From the NCBI RefSeq assembly GCF_032854445.1, contig NC_088305.1, forward strand, positions 14,679,717-14,743,716: 64,000 nucleotides of DNA, in the 5' to 3' direction. A program made the position numbers and the translations under genes. The notes below the pieces were generated by a model. The model saw only the letters and a program-made list of their open reading frames with translations, searched no databases and was not told the DNA's origin. Shown in pieces: positions 21,557 through 43,473 of this stretch (position 1 is the first letter of the stretch; each line of letters starts with the position of its first letter). Origin of the DNA: Liolophura sinensis (Eukaryota; Mollusca; Polyplacophora; Chitonida; Chitonidae).

Positions 21557-21710
21557 AAAAGGTCAAACTAGATAAAAATGCGCACTGTATACGTCACTCA
21601 CGCTGCAGTCACGTACACATGGAAAATGACAACATGCGTCACGCTTTACGCAACACGCATTACGTAACAAGCATTGCGTGCGAATACGTACACATGAAAT
21701 CCCGGCCTAA

Positions 21711-23040
21711 CGAGCGTTTTTGTAAAACTGAGAGAGATTTTGCTCCGCGATCTTGTGCAAGCAAGTACGCCTAGTAGCTTAGTGGCTGGAACTTTGTTGA
21801 ATGTGGGGAAATTTTGGTGGAAAGTTTTGTGTTTTGCCTAACATTTTTATAGGTCACAACGTACAGATCGCTGGTTCCCTCCCTCTTACGTCAGAGGGCT
21901 CTAATCGCTTCAAGGTACGCAGAAGGCGTCAAGTGGAGGGAACCAGCCAAAGAAACAAACTGGTGGTACGGTGGAACGTTTTTACCTTGAGCGTTAGATG
22001 AGTGCGAACTTGAAACTCCCCTTACGCTGACACATTTAGGCGTCTTTGTAACACGATCGAGTGGAGCACGCTTCATACATATGCATTACTGGCGAGTGAC
22101 ATTTGTTAACCCAAGCGCAGGCCGTTGGATGAATGATTACGGCTTAACACCATTTCTGCGTTTTCTCTTTCTGACGTTCAGTACGATTTTGTTATATACG
22201 GTAAAACATATGTTTAAGGGCGTAGAAATGATTAGGCCTGTATATACACAAAAACACAATCAGCATTTTTGTAACATAGTATACCTTTTCAGGGGCGTAG
22301 CGTCGATCTTGACCGGGGGGTGGGGGCGATTTGACAAGAGCGGAAGGACTATCACAGTCTATTAGACGAGGGTGCAGGGGCCGCCTAGAAGAGAGAATCT
22401 GAGTGATTTCGAAGTGTTTCGAATGCAGATTTGGCCAATGTGTACACATTTATTTTCACATTAAAAAAAAACAAAAACAACTCAAGTTCAGCTTAGATGG
22501 GGTTGAAAACAGGCTGTCCCTGAATATATAGTATTTATTGGCATGGCTTCCAAGGTTACACACAGTACAAGTAAAACTGCGGCGTCTGTCCACCAGACGG
22601 AAATGTCTACTGCTGCCTGCGCGGTACGATTCAAGAGAAGTAATTTTGCAAAACACCCCGTCTTCCACCGGGAACAATATGGAATGGTTCACATAACAGA
22701 ACATGTCTAAATAGGCCTATATACTATGTAGTAAATTGGTACGAAATTGAAATATTGGTCTATATAGGCTACAGCAAATATCTGTGGAATAAATGCTAAT
22801 AGCTAGGTAAGAAATATAGGCTAAAATAATTCTTTCGTCGACTTGAGCAGAATTCCATACGATAGGAACATTGATATACATACGTACACGCGCATATATA
22901 TATGTGTACATGTACATGCATATACATGTATATACATAGGACAAGGAGTATACGTAGGACACAGAACGAGGACATAGAACCAGCACAGACGGATATTTAA
23001 TATTTAAATATTTATTAATCGAAAAGGGCAACCTTCCGTG
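21711..23040. other. Spacer
   Basis: No gene was recognised. A run of alternating TATA/TGTACATG words lies at 22890-22940. A G-rich stretch (CCGGGGGGTGGGGGCG) lies near 22310-22330. Confidence 0.4.
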
Positions 23041-23146
23041 GTCATGCTGGCTTGCTCTCCGCGAAGTATGTCAGCAACCTGTGGATGGCGGTGGGTATCC
23101 CCGGCTTTACAGGGTTACCGCCCACCATAAAAAATATTTACTCTCT
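23041..23146 (+). mobile_element. SINE core fragment
   Basis: GTCATGCTGGCTTGCTCTCC, TCAGCAACCTGTGGATGG and CCCACCATAAAAAATATTT, a middle-only remnant. Confidence 0.6.
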
Positions 23147-23317
23147 TCAGGCTACTCCCAAAATTTGTTATTCAATTGAACAGAGCCGCGGCGGATTTTC
23201 CGTCAAGTCAATTTTCGAGGACGTGGAAAATGTGTATGTGTATCTGTCATATCTTTTACATGTTTTATTTAATGGTTTTATCACTGATTCATGCTTGTTT
23301 TACGCTTTATGATATTA

Positions 23318-23357
23318 TCATATATATAAATATATGTGTGTGTGTGTGTGTGTGTGT
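23318..23357. repeat. (AT)n-(TG)n microsatellite
   Basis: ATATATAAATATA followed by about 13 TG dinucleotides. Confidence 0.9.
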
Positions 23358-23404
23358 GGCTTTAAATTGATGTCGATCTTCAGCTTACAATACCCATATC
23401 TGTC

Positions 23405-23677
23405 AATTGATTTATTTATTTATTTATTTGATTGGTGTTTTAAGCCGTACTCAAGAATATTTCACTTATACGACGGCCAGCATTATGTTGGGAGGAAACC
23501 GGGCACAGCCCGGGGGAAACCCACGACCATCTGCAGGTTGCTGGTAGACCTTCCCACGTAAGGCCGGAGAGGAAGCCAGCAGGAGCTGGACTTGAACTCA
23601 CAGCGACCGCATTGGTGAGAGACTCCTGGGTCATTACGCTGCGCTAGCGCGCTAACCGACTGAGCCACGGAGGCCCC
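23405..23677 (-). mobile_element. SINE, full-length
   Basis: The best-preserved copy: a (TTTA)n tail, TTGATTGGTGTTTTAAGCCG, GACGGCCAGCATTATGTTGG, CCATCTGCAGGTTGCTGGTA, then the head CGCTGCGCTAGCGCGCTAAC ending GCCACGGAGGCCCC. Read on the minus strand it starts GGGGCCTCCGTGGCTCAG. Confidence 0.9.
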
Positions 23678-23814
23678 TCTGTCAGTTGAATGCAAAATGA
23701 AAGGGTGAAGCGATCATTTTAGTATTTAAGAAAACTTGTAGATGTTCCAAGAGCTTTAAGTTAAGTTATTATAATTTATTTATTTACCTTTTTTTTAATT
23801 ATTTAATTTATCTA

Positions 23815-23910
23815 GACAATGGCAGTCCGTATATAAGGGTGGAGGAAACCGGAGTACCAGGGGTAAACCACCGACCATACGGCAAGTTACGGACGAATTT
23901 TCCCATTAAA
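23815..23910. mobile_element. Second-family SINE-like fragment
   Basis: GGGTGGAGGAAACCGGAGTA, GGTAAACCACCGACCATACG and GCAAGTTACGGACGAATTTT match blocks at 6150-6262 and 62670-62760. Confidence 0.55.
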
Positions 23911-24004
23911 ATCATTTAGTGCATGACAAATGGTCTTCAAATTGACACACGAGCCATTTACTGTGACCAAAGGGCCCAAACCCCCGACTATACGGCTATA
24001 GTTA

Positions 24005-24130
24005 TTTTATTTTTTTATTCGAATGGTGTTTTACGCCGTACTCAAGAATATTTCACTCATACGGCGACGGTCAGCATTGTTGTTGACACTAACAGAGCAG
24101 AGCCCGGTGGAAACCCATGCACGGTCTATA
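24005..24130 (-). mobile_element. SINE tail and core fragment
   Basis: GAATGGTGTTTTACGCCGTA, CTCAAGAATATTTCACTCAT and GCAGAGCCCGGTGGAAACCC. The head is missing. Confidence 0.75.
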
Positions 24131-24690
24131 CTTATAAAAAAGAGAGGAGTGATTAAATAAAGAGCCCTAAGACAGATGAGTTAAGATTGACGTGCAGTCG
24201 TTGTTTTGCAACATATTCGTAGAACATTTCAGAAACAATATATATCAGATCCTTCGCTCAAAATGGAACTGTTCATTTTAAAAAAAAAACACGTTTAATA
24301 CAAGCAAGAATCCTACGGCATTGAAACACCCATAAAATAGTGGCTGGACATGTCTATGTAATTTTATCAAACGTTAGGGTTGCACGTGTTTTATGAGTCT
24401 TTTATTTGCATTTTGACAGTGTCTTTTCTCCATTCAAACATCTTCGAATTACCGTGAACATATAAAATTAAACTAAAGCATAGGAGTAGCATTGTAAAAG
24501 GTGAAAAATGTTCCACCTTTATATGACTGTATTATTGTATAATCTGCGTAATACATTTCAACAGCAACAAAGTCAAAGATATTCCAAGTCAAATTATCAG
24601 CAACAATTTTCACACACACATATATTGTACATACACATTATATACAACCTTATACCCTGTTCAAAATCCTGGGAGAAATTGAGTTTCACG
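24131..24690. other. Spacer
   Basis: AT-rich; no gene or repeat recognised. Confidence 0.4.
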
Positions 24691-24849
24691 ATGAAAATGT
24701 ATGAATATGTATGTATGTGTGTATGTGTGTATGTATGTATGTATGTATGTATGTATGTATGTATGTATGTATGTATGTATGTATGTATGTATGTATGTAT
24801 GTATGTATGTATGTATGTATGTATGTATGTATGTATGTATGTATGTATG

Positions 24850-24883
<34 letters not shown>

Positions 24884-24950
24884 TTTATGTATGTATGTAT
24901 TGTTGGAGCTTCACGTCGTACTCAACAATTTTTCAATCCCATGGCGACGA
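24691..24950. repeat. (ATGT)n microsatellite, about 200 bp, abutting a SINE end
   Basis: GTAT/ATGT tetranucleotide from about 24695 to 24899 with a few interruptions (ATATATGT, ATTTATGT). It joins GGAGCTTCACGTCGTACTCA at 24905, a diverged minus-oriented SINE 3' end, so it probably grew from that SINE's simple tail. Open frames reading MYVCMYVC are products of the repeat. Confidence 0.9.
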
Positions 24951-27341
24951 CGAATAGAAATAAAACTGACAATAATACTAATGATATAAATGATGATATT
25001 AACACGAAGGGGAACTATTTTCTCGTGTTTGCCATAGATCAGGATTGAGGCTGCTGTTGAGAGTTTTATTACAGAGGTAATAGTTATTCCTCATGTTATT
25101 AAATAATAAACGGATATATCGTATGGAAGGACAGGTAATGCTCATGTGTTATGCAATTCTTCAACCATTTCGCACGTTTACAAGGTGTTTATTCAAGCAT
25201 ATTTTGAAGGCATTGTTCCGCGTTAGATGTTGAAAAGGGTACAGTAGTTGGATACAAAAGGGTACAACGTACCTTTACGCCTAAACATGAAAAATAATAC
25301 TGACTGCAGGTAAAGGTTTTGACACATATATTGCATGAAAGTGATTCTGATATGACAAAATTGATTCAATATTATATGTGTCTCTTGTCAATATTTGTCA
25401 ACAACCAAATGTAAATACATGTACTAATCAAGCATACTTGTACGCGCAAAAATACAATAATTGTACAGTCCATGCTGTCCGCTCTCACGCCAACCTCCGG
25501 AAAGTCATAGAAACGCCAAGAATCATAGACAGCTACAAAATCAGCTGTACTGAATCACAACAATTAATATCTTGCCAAAGCACACTTAACTTATTCAAAT
25601 AATTGTTTTTGAATGATGTAATGCTCGCAAACTGTATCCAATATTTCAAGATAAAGCAGCATTTTAAAATTAATAGCAGACAGAGAAGTATCAGAATATG
25701 TTTTTCAGTTTGTCTCATTCTTCAAATCTTTGTATAGTTAAGACTAAATACATGTACATCTAGAAAAGATGGCTGTAATAAACAGTGCGTCTCATTTTTT
25801 TCTTATTTGCCAAATTATCACATAGAACTTTTGAGACTCGCAAATATGTTAAATCTTTTCGAGGCAAAGAAAACACTGATGTGAGTAATGCATGTACATA
25901 AGATGAAAAACCATTAAACGATGTCCCGAAAAATATTTCGGTTTATTTATTTTACACTAATTTTTCTTTCAAATTAGTCAGCTTCATTTGCATAATTGAA
26001 TTCTACCATGGCCTTTTCTGATCATATTTGGACCAGTGAAGTCACATCAGGTTTTTTGCTTCTTAACAGACATGAACTGCTAGATTTCGTCCTTCAAAAA
26101 GCACATACATATAGATCTGTGAATGCACTCGACGAATGGACCTTGACACGAAATATTATAAGCAAAAACGGGAATGTTATTTCACTAATGCTCTGTAGGA
26201 TCTGACGATTTAAAACAATTTTATCTCATTAGAAATTTTTTAGATACGCTGAACTGTACCCTGAAAGTATTTGCTGGTCTTTAATCTGATATACTTCGTT
26301 TTAAGTAAGTATACTTCGGTGTAAGTTTAAACGCCTGAATATTTATATGCAACTCTTTGTCAGCTTGTGGATTCAATAGCACCTGACAGACAGGAAAGTC
26401 TTGAAGACCTGAATGTCTGCTCAAAGTATCTTGGTGGGATGAAGTGGAGACAGTTCAATGATAAATCATTCAACAATCCAGTTTGATTTACAATGAGAAA
26501 TATACAAGCAGTAGAATGTATGAAAATATGCGCTTTCGTGAATGGCTTTTTGTCAATCTGTATCAGTATATTGACAAAGGGTGTACAGCAAATGACGAAG
26601 ACGTCTCGGTATCTTCAGCCTGTTCAAATGTTCATCCACAGAGGAAATGCAGAAATCCGTCAGCGTATAACAACTTGGGTGTCGATAGCGTCTACTAATA
26701 TGAAATGTTCATTTGGCACAAGTTCTTGCAAATACTTGTACAGTTTTCACGCGCGTTTCAGAAATACCAGTGCACTGCGGTGTGCGAAATCTAGGTGTGA
26801 AACGAGCTGCAGAATAGCCCATTGGGGATAAGTGTTCGGCGTGCGTTAAAATGGTAGTCCACAAACATGTCGGCAATAAGTGTTCAGCGGTAATCACTGG
26901 GCATATACACTTGTACAATGTATTGGTCCATTTCGATGAGTCAGCCAATAAGAACGCAGCTAGCAGTACATCTCTCGGATGCCAGATGAACCAATGAGAA
27001 ATACTTGAAATCACGAGTTAAAGTTGCCATCCTATTGCATCACTATCAGCTCTCCAAAACGCCAACGCCGGCTGATGATTGCTTCGGCCACCTTGATTTG
27101 CTCAATACTGCGATAACCTGTAGCAAAATAAAGAACTCCAAATAACCTTTTGACGAACTGCTTTTTTGGGGGGGGGGAGGGGAGGAGGGGGGCATTACGA
27201 GGTTGTATCTATTTTTTAAGCTTTCACTCACTCGTTTATCCTTTGGATATTTACAACGAATTCAACTGTTTTACCGCTAGAAGGCGAGCAGGATGAAGAA
27301 TGAAAGCAGCCAGAAATTTGTAAATCAGTTCTATTAATTTG

Positions 27342-27343
<2 letters not shown>
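24951..27343. other. Non-coding spacer
   Basis: No gene was recognised in 2.4 kb. A G-rich tract at 27166-27193 (eleven Gs, then AGGGGAGGAGGGGGG) could fold as a quadruplex on the plus strand. Confidence 0.45.

Positions 27344-27430
<87 letters not shown>
27344..27430. repeat. (AT)n microsatellite, about 86 bp
   Basis: Uninterrupted TA dinucleotides flanked by an inverted pair (TTTGTAAATATA on the left, TATATTTACAAA on the right), so the whole tract is self-complementary. Confidence 0.95.
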
Positions 27431-27433
<3 letters not shown>

Positions 27434-27624
27434 CAAATAGCAATATATGTTAGCATATATATTATGCTATATATTAGCATCGAAAATACGATTCACTGAT
27501 GCGCAAAATGTATTGGTCTCTGCACTTTGAGCTAAAATCTTTTACGCCACTTGTAAATTAGCTATAGGCCTAAACACAGTATAGATGAATAACGATGGAC
27601 ATACCAACTAATGACGGCGGATCG

Positions 27625-37887
<10,263 letters not shown>

Positions 37888-37921
37888 CTGCCGTCACGGT
37901 AAGTCCGCACCAAATTCGTCT

Positions 37922-40900
37922 CTGATCGTTAAGCTCAGGCGATTCTCGCGATCCTCTGTCTACAATCGACTATTACTGCACTTCAAGAAAATTTACTACT
38001 GAGATGAGGCGTTAACTGTACACAATGGCCCTTAACTCCTCCTCGATATCACCACAGCTTTCTTGACCTATGCGAATGTCCAATCGCTTCAGAAAAAATT
38101 CTCAAAATAATTCATGGTCACAAACACATGATTCCGTGCAATTCTACATCACAAGCTATCTTCGCTCTCCCGTCAGTCGGTGTATGCAGACAGTCTGCTT
38201 GGGTGGACTGTTAACTGTCTAAGTGGAATTTAAGTAATTGCGTGCGTATTAATAGATCGGACTATCCCGCTGAGGCTCTGGCACGAATTCACACATTGAT
38301 CCTTGTATTTGTTTATCTCGGTTGTTGCCATAGAGCCGTGAGAGCAATTTCCTCGTGCTCTTCAGTCCATGACCTGCTATAACGTCGCTTCCATATATTG
38401 AAGTAAACATTCGTATATTTACCCGTCACACATTTTTAGTGTCTCACGCGTCACCATGTTACGCATAACATCCTGGTTGTACTTATGCATTCTACATCAA
38501 CAGTTTAACACAAGGCAGCACGTCTTACGCATGGGTACTGACATTAACATCGAAAATGCGATGTGATAATGTCCTTTACGAAGATGAGATGGAATCAGTG
38601 ATCAAAAGAAATATTAACGCAAAAACAATTACAACATTTTTAAAAAGGGTGGATAGTACTGGTACTGACTTGTTGTTAGAAACACAAGACGATTTCGAAT
38701 ACAAACTGTAATGATAAATTTATAGCTTCCTGCAAGGATTGTTATCATTTCCAGAGCAACTTCTACTATTGTGCTTCTTTAACTGATAGACAACATTATC
38801 TCATTTGTATATACTTTGCTAATATTTCGTGATTAACGGCTTCCAAGTCTGTAACTTCAAAACGTGAGTTCTTCACAAGCTTTTGAAAATATCTCGAGAG
38901 TAATGCGATCGCTTAGCATCATTTCGAATTGTGGTGTCCTTGAGTCCATGTTTGGCAAAATTCGGCCAAATCCGCACCTGACTTATTTTTGAAATACATG
39001 TATTTCGTTCAAGCTTAGATCCCCAGAACTGCAGAAGACACACTCTAAGCAACTCATACCAAACGATGATAGGTAGTCATAGCAACACCATTATATCCTA
39101 CCGCTGAAAACGTGCTGAGTGTTATGAACTGTGATAAAGGCGTCATGTCAAACACAGATCGCCATAACCCGTCAAAAACAATCTGATAATATCCAGACAC
39201 AACTAGTGACATCTATTGTTCATGTGCTTGTTTGACTTACAACCAGATGGCCATGTTATCTATTTGTTTTCTTCTGGTGTTCACGTCAACTGTAATACTG
39301 TGTTGCTTACGTTCCGATAGTTTTTCATGTGTGATCGAGCATTAAGGATAGAGTACCGTTACCTTGTAACACCGCCTCACTAAAGCCTCGCAATACATAT
39401 ATGCATGTAGCAAAGCCACCTGCAGGATACCAGATTGCCTAGTTCTACCGCATTCCACTAAATACTGTGTCTTAAAATGAAAAATCCACAAATTATAGCC
39501 ATTCAAAGTGACCTAAAATTTTGTCAAAAATATTATTCCAAACAAATCTCACAACACTTTTATTATATCAAGATAACTATCAAATTCAAGTAGGCGTGCA
39601 GCTTTGGTAAGGGCGGAAGGCTAGGTCATTTACCGTATATATTTTGGCTTTGGATCACTGCATACGAGTGCGTACTTTCCACTTGAAGTCATCATAACCT
39701 TAATGCTAATATTAGAAAAAACATTAAACTCACGAAAGCAAAGGTTAATCAATTAAATTGATTGCAGTGTGACGGTCAGGTCGCTCACCAAGCACAGCCC
39801 TGATCTGATGTCAAAAGTAATTACCATCTATGATGACGCGTTGTGTTCCGCGGTTTTACACGGTCAACTGAACACACGTATACCACCCCAGAAACACAAA
39901 GAGCCGACTGACGTGTTGGCGCAGCAGATATTATGGCTTTCGCGATTCGCATGACCGACCCATTTCTGTTCCCGTACACAACGTAAATTGAGTAGTGTAA
40001 ACCACGTGCATTATACATTCTGTCAAAAATGTAATTATAATAAACGTGTTCACTGAAATATAATGATCATAATTCTAATGTTGTAGATTATACATTGCAA
40101 TTACCTACATAAAAGGATATACACACCTAGACTTGCTGGTCATCGTGTAGTTCAAAACAAAAGGGACAAACGTCAGATATATTCACCTATCTTTCACCTA
40201 TTCATAGTTTTGCGGTGATGCCATAGCTGTTCTGGGCCAGTCATCAGCATACTAGAGTCATCTATAAGTGGAGTAATGGAGATGAAAACAAAGGGAATTT
40301 AGCTCAGGTTAGATAGGCGTTGAAGAAAATTTTTGCATAAAAAAATGAAAAATATAGCTTTTAGGTACAAACGTCAGACATACTCTATTTCCGTAGATAC
40401 TGAATGCATTTGCGCTTCGAAAGTTTGGTTAGCATGTATACTGTTCATCCGCAGACACGCAGTTGAACAAAATTCCAGTAATTTTGCCGATCGACAGAGT
40501 CGGTACATACTAGTGTTGATTAACACATCATTCTTTACTTAATCAAGCGAATTATCAAATAAGGTCTCAGGCATTACGGCATCCGCCGGAAGTATTGATG
40601 AATTTGTTGAACTTGTAGATTCCCCTGCTTTGTTCCTGAGACCCTGATGAAAATAGCGAAAGACGAGGTTCGTGCCATCTCGCTGAATAACCCGAGTTGT
40701 AGATCACTTATTTTTTAACACATACGATGGTCATATTTGTACCTCACATATGGAGACATGAGTGTGTTTATGAGTAACTTGCCTAAGATGTGGAACGGAG
40801 ACACACATGTGAAAATTCTGGTGGCTAATAGCGGCCATCTAGAGGTCAACTCGAGCGACCCCGCATCCTGCGCTACTAGCGCCCTTGGGCCCCTATGCGG

Positions 40901-41335
40901 AAGTCTCGAAGATGGCGGTAGAATGGGGGCTATCAGTCACCGTAAAAAATGATGCCCGCCTCAAAACAAAATGAAATCAGTTTTTCCCAGGATAAATCGT
41001 TCATTTTAACAGTGCAACAGTTGGATGGATCAAAACAATTTCATGGCTGTAGTGACAAGTACAGTGTAAGGTAGTAGACCTTTTTGTCTCTGTCTTGCGT
41101 TGTCATAAACACAGAAACTTTCTTTTGTTTTCTGTAGGGGAACTACCTCTACTGACATAAATGCTCTTTTTGTGTCATTAAAGCTGTTGTTTGCGTAAAG
41201 CAGCTGAATCCACATAATTCCCATTGTTCCCTTCGTTCTCTTGTATTCCCTCGTGTGTACACCATGACTGATCGGCCTTACCTTCCATGTCAGCCGAGTC
41301 GGGTAATATAATCTAGTCAGCAGTCTGATTGGAAC
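37922..41335. other. Non-coding spacer upstream of secreted-protein gene A
   Basis: No confident gene over 3.4 kb. A small GC-richer patch at 40840-40925 (GAGCGACCCCGCATCCTGCG) lies in a 71-codon open frame without family resemblance. Gene A's proximal 5' region (about 41265-41335) is alignable with the 5' UTR of gene B but lacks B's TATATAA box. Confidence 0.4.
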
Positions 41336-43473
41336 ATGACTCGATTTTTGATGATCCTGGCTGTGACGGTTCTCTTTGTCGCTTTCGGAGATGCACGTAA
41401 GTATAGGGACTTTCATTATCCGTTACCGCGACCGTATGGGTTTGCCATTATCCTGAGAATGACGTGAGATCGAATGTGTCTCTCGTCGTGTCAGCATCTC
41501 AAAACTTTATGACTTAGCATCTGTAGATATATTGCTGAAAACTTTGTCTTAGAACTCTTCCGCTCATGTACTTGGACTTCTGAAAATGAAATCAAACGCA
41601 TTCAAACGTTTGAAATCTAAAACGCGCTTTACGGACTGTAATGCGAGTAGAAGGGTACTTTCAAGTCACATCATCTTTCCTTTATGTCCACCTAAAGGAT
41701 AAAGTTCTGTCAATTTTATCAAAACAATCTGTTACTCTTTGGTACGGTACTAAGCGCTGTTTCAATATGAAAAGCTGTGTTTACAGTTGGATAACTTATT
41801 TTAACGTGAGAGAGATTAATCACCAGCCATATGATTCGTACATGTAAATAAAGGCCAGTGTAAAATTCGAACACTTGATTCCAAGGGAATAAAACCATAG
41901 TTGAGGTAAATTCACAAGAGACTGTATTTCACCGGTTACTTGTGAAAATTTGCCAACTATAACACTGTCGTAGCTGCTCTGATTTCTCTCTCTATGTTGT
42001 AGTCTTTTATATTTAAATCTTACTAAAATGTAATCAAAACATAAATGAAAGTATTCCTACGCATAGTTTTCAGCTGTCCATCTGGCGGACCTAACAGTTT
42101 TCACTTGACTCTGTAACTTCAGAATTTCAGTTGTTGAACGTTCCTCCCTACATCACTTAAAACTGGTCAAACCCTTTCTGGCGTATGTCCTGGAGTATTT
42201 CACTTGTGCACTTCACTTACTTATATTTTGCCTGAATAAAAATGTTTCTTCATGAATGGTTCAGAATTTTTTACGGGTAAAGTTTTACGAATATGCGGCT
42301 TGATAATGGCATGATGTATTAGGCATTTGGTGAAAACATTATCCTCTATGGATACTTCGCAACTCTTTGGAATGTTTCCTGACATTATAATAAAAATTAT
42401 GGAGAAATTGAAACAAAGTAAACCACAGACTGGACCGCAGGCCAGAGCAACGACGACGGTTATAGTTGGCACATGCACGTGCGTGATGGGTAAAGACGTC
42501 TTTTTTGTCAGTTTGGGTTTTATTGTAACTGTTCATGTACAATTCAAATAATGCTCAAAATGCTGTGTTATTCATATCACTGCATTTGTTAAGCGATAAC
42601 ATCAAAATGAAACCAAAGGACAAAACTGCAGCACGCGTTTTATGGAACCATGTGGCTAACATACATATTCCCTGTTCATCTATAAGGGACGTAACCCAGT
42701 ATCTGGTTAGAACAATTTGATGAAAATAGATGACAAAGCAAACTTACACAAAGGTAAGTGTGAACACATTCACGTGGACATTTTTAGATTTTAAAAGACA
42801 AATGGAAAAGCAGCTATAATGTATTTAAAGAAAAAACAAACGTATAAAAATGCGAGTGGAGGTGAGAGCGAAAGTGTGGCTGCATATAAACGTTAGTCTG
42901 ATTGGTGGGGGGAAAATCCAGATACGACCACACCTCACCAGAGATCTACATAGGTGCATTTATGTAGAAGTCTTTCGAAATAAATATGAGTGTTTTCTAG
43001 CTTTCATCTACCCGAACCAAGATACAAATGACACGCGTATAAATGTTTTTTATGTTTTCGGACTATTTTTTTTAACTATCTGGAGGTCTGCAGCAACCTG
43101 CGGATGATCGAGAGTTCCCCTTGGACCCTTCCCGGTTTCGTCCCACCATAATGCTGACCGCCGTCGTATGACTGAAATATTCTTGAGTGCTGCGTAAAGC
43201 TCCAGTCAAGAAAATAAATAAATAAATAAATGAATTATCTCGCAGTTAGGAGTTGTTTATAGTCACTTATCTAGTTTAGGCCTAGTACTGAAATGAATTT
43301 ATCCATGAGATGGTTTTCTAGCAACGTTCCCTAACATGTAGGCTGTGAATGAATCTGTCCATTTTGTTTCTGCAGGCAAAAGTAAGAAATCCTCGGAATC
43401 CTTTGGGCAGGAATCAAATGGTCAGAAAGAGGTGTTTGCTTCTGCTCTGGAAAAGCGCCCCAACGCAGCGTAA
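41336..43473 (+). CDS. Gene A: small secreted protein, paralogue of gene B, frame possibly broken
   Basis: Exon 1 (41336-41396) encodes a signal peptide (MTRFLMILAV then TVLFVAFGDA) and ends in phase 1 at CAC|GTAAGT. Exon 2 starts after TTTCTGCAG at 43376. Joined, the product has 52 residues: the signal peptide, a Lys/Ser/Glu-rich segment (RKSKKSSESFGQESNG), a dibasic LEKR and a TAA at 43471. The intron is 1979 bp and contains a SINE fragment. The first exon matches gene B (63821-63761, minus) at 53 of 61 bases, and both second exons open with a basic, Ser/Glu-bearing segment. Beyond the stop, another frame gives KSAPTQRKTEQSIPYPP and runs into a 36-bp minisatellite with Thr/Pro repeats reminiscent of gene B's tail. 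So A may be a shifted relic of a longer B-like protein. Function is unknown; secretion is well supported. Confidence 0.55.
41397..43082. other. Intron of gene A
   Basis: AT-rich; no nested gene recognised. A SINE fragment begins at 43083. Confidence 0.4.
43083..43231 (+). mobile_element. SINE 3' fragment in gene A intron
   Basis: GGTCTGCAGCAACCTGCGGA, CCCACCATAATGCTGACCGC, GAAATATTCTTGAGTGC and a (AAAT)n tail. It ends about 145 bp before the exon 2 acceptor. Confidence 0.8.

Larger units (their letters stand above)
18463..21710. mobile_element. PIF/Harbinger DNA transposon, complete but inactive
   Basis: A 3248-bp element bounded by inverted repeats. The left end is TTAGGCCGGGATTCCATGTG, continuing TACGTA; the right end, read on the minus strand, is the same over 26 bp with one mismatch. 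Subterminal regions are dense in GCGTAATGCG-type words on both sides. It carries the two genes typical of the superfamily, a DDE transposase (minus) and a MADF-BESS DNA-binding protein (plus), both damaged. The terminal TTA/TAA fits the 3-bp TWA target preference, but the flanks do not give an identical direct repeat. Confidence 0.85.

Noticed and set aside
24508..25048. MYVC-repeat proteins
   Set aside because: Products of the (ATGT)n microsatellite.
27228..27443. IYIYIY-repeat proteins (also at 32438-32707)
   Set aside because: Products of (AT)n tracts.
41030..41416. 128-codon minus-strand frame
   Set aside because: It overlaps gene A exon 1 in antisense and has no family resemblance or splice context.
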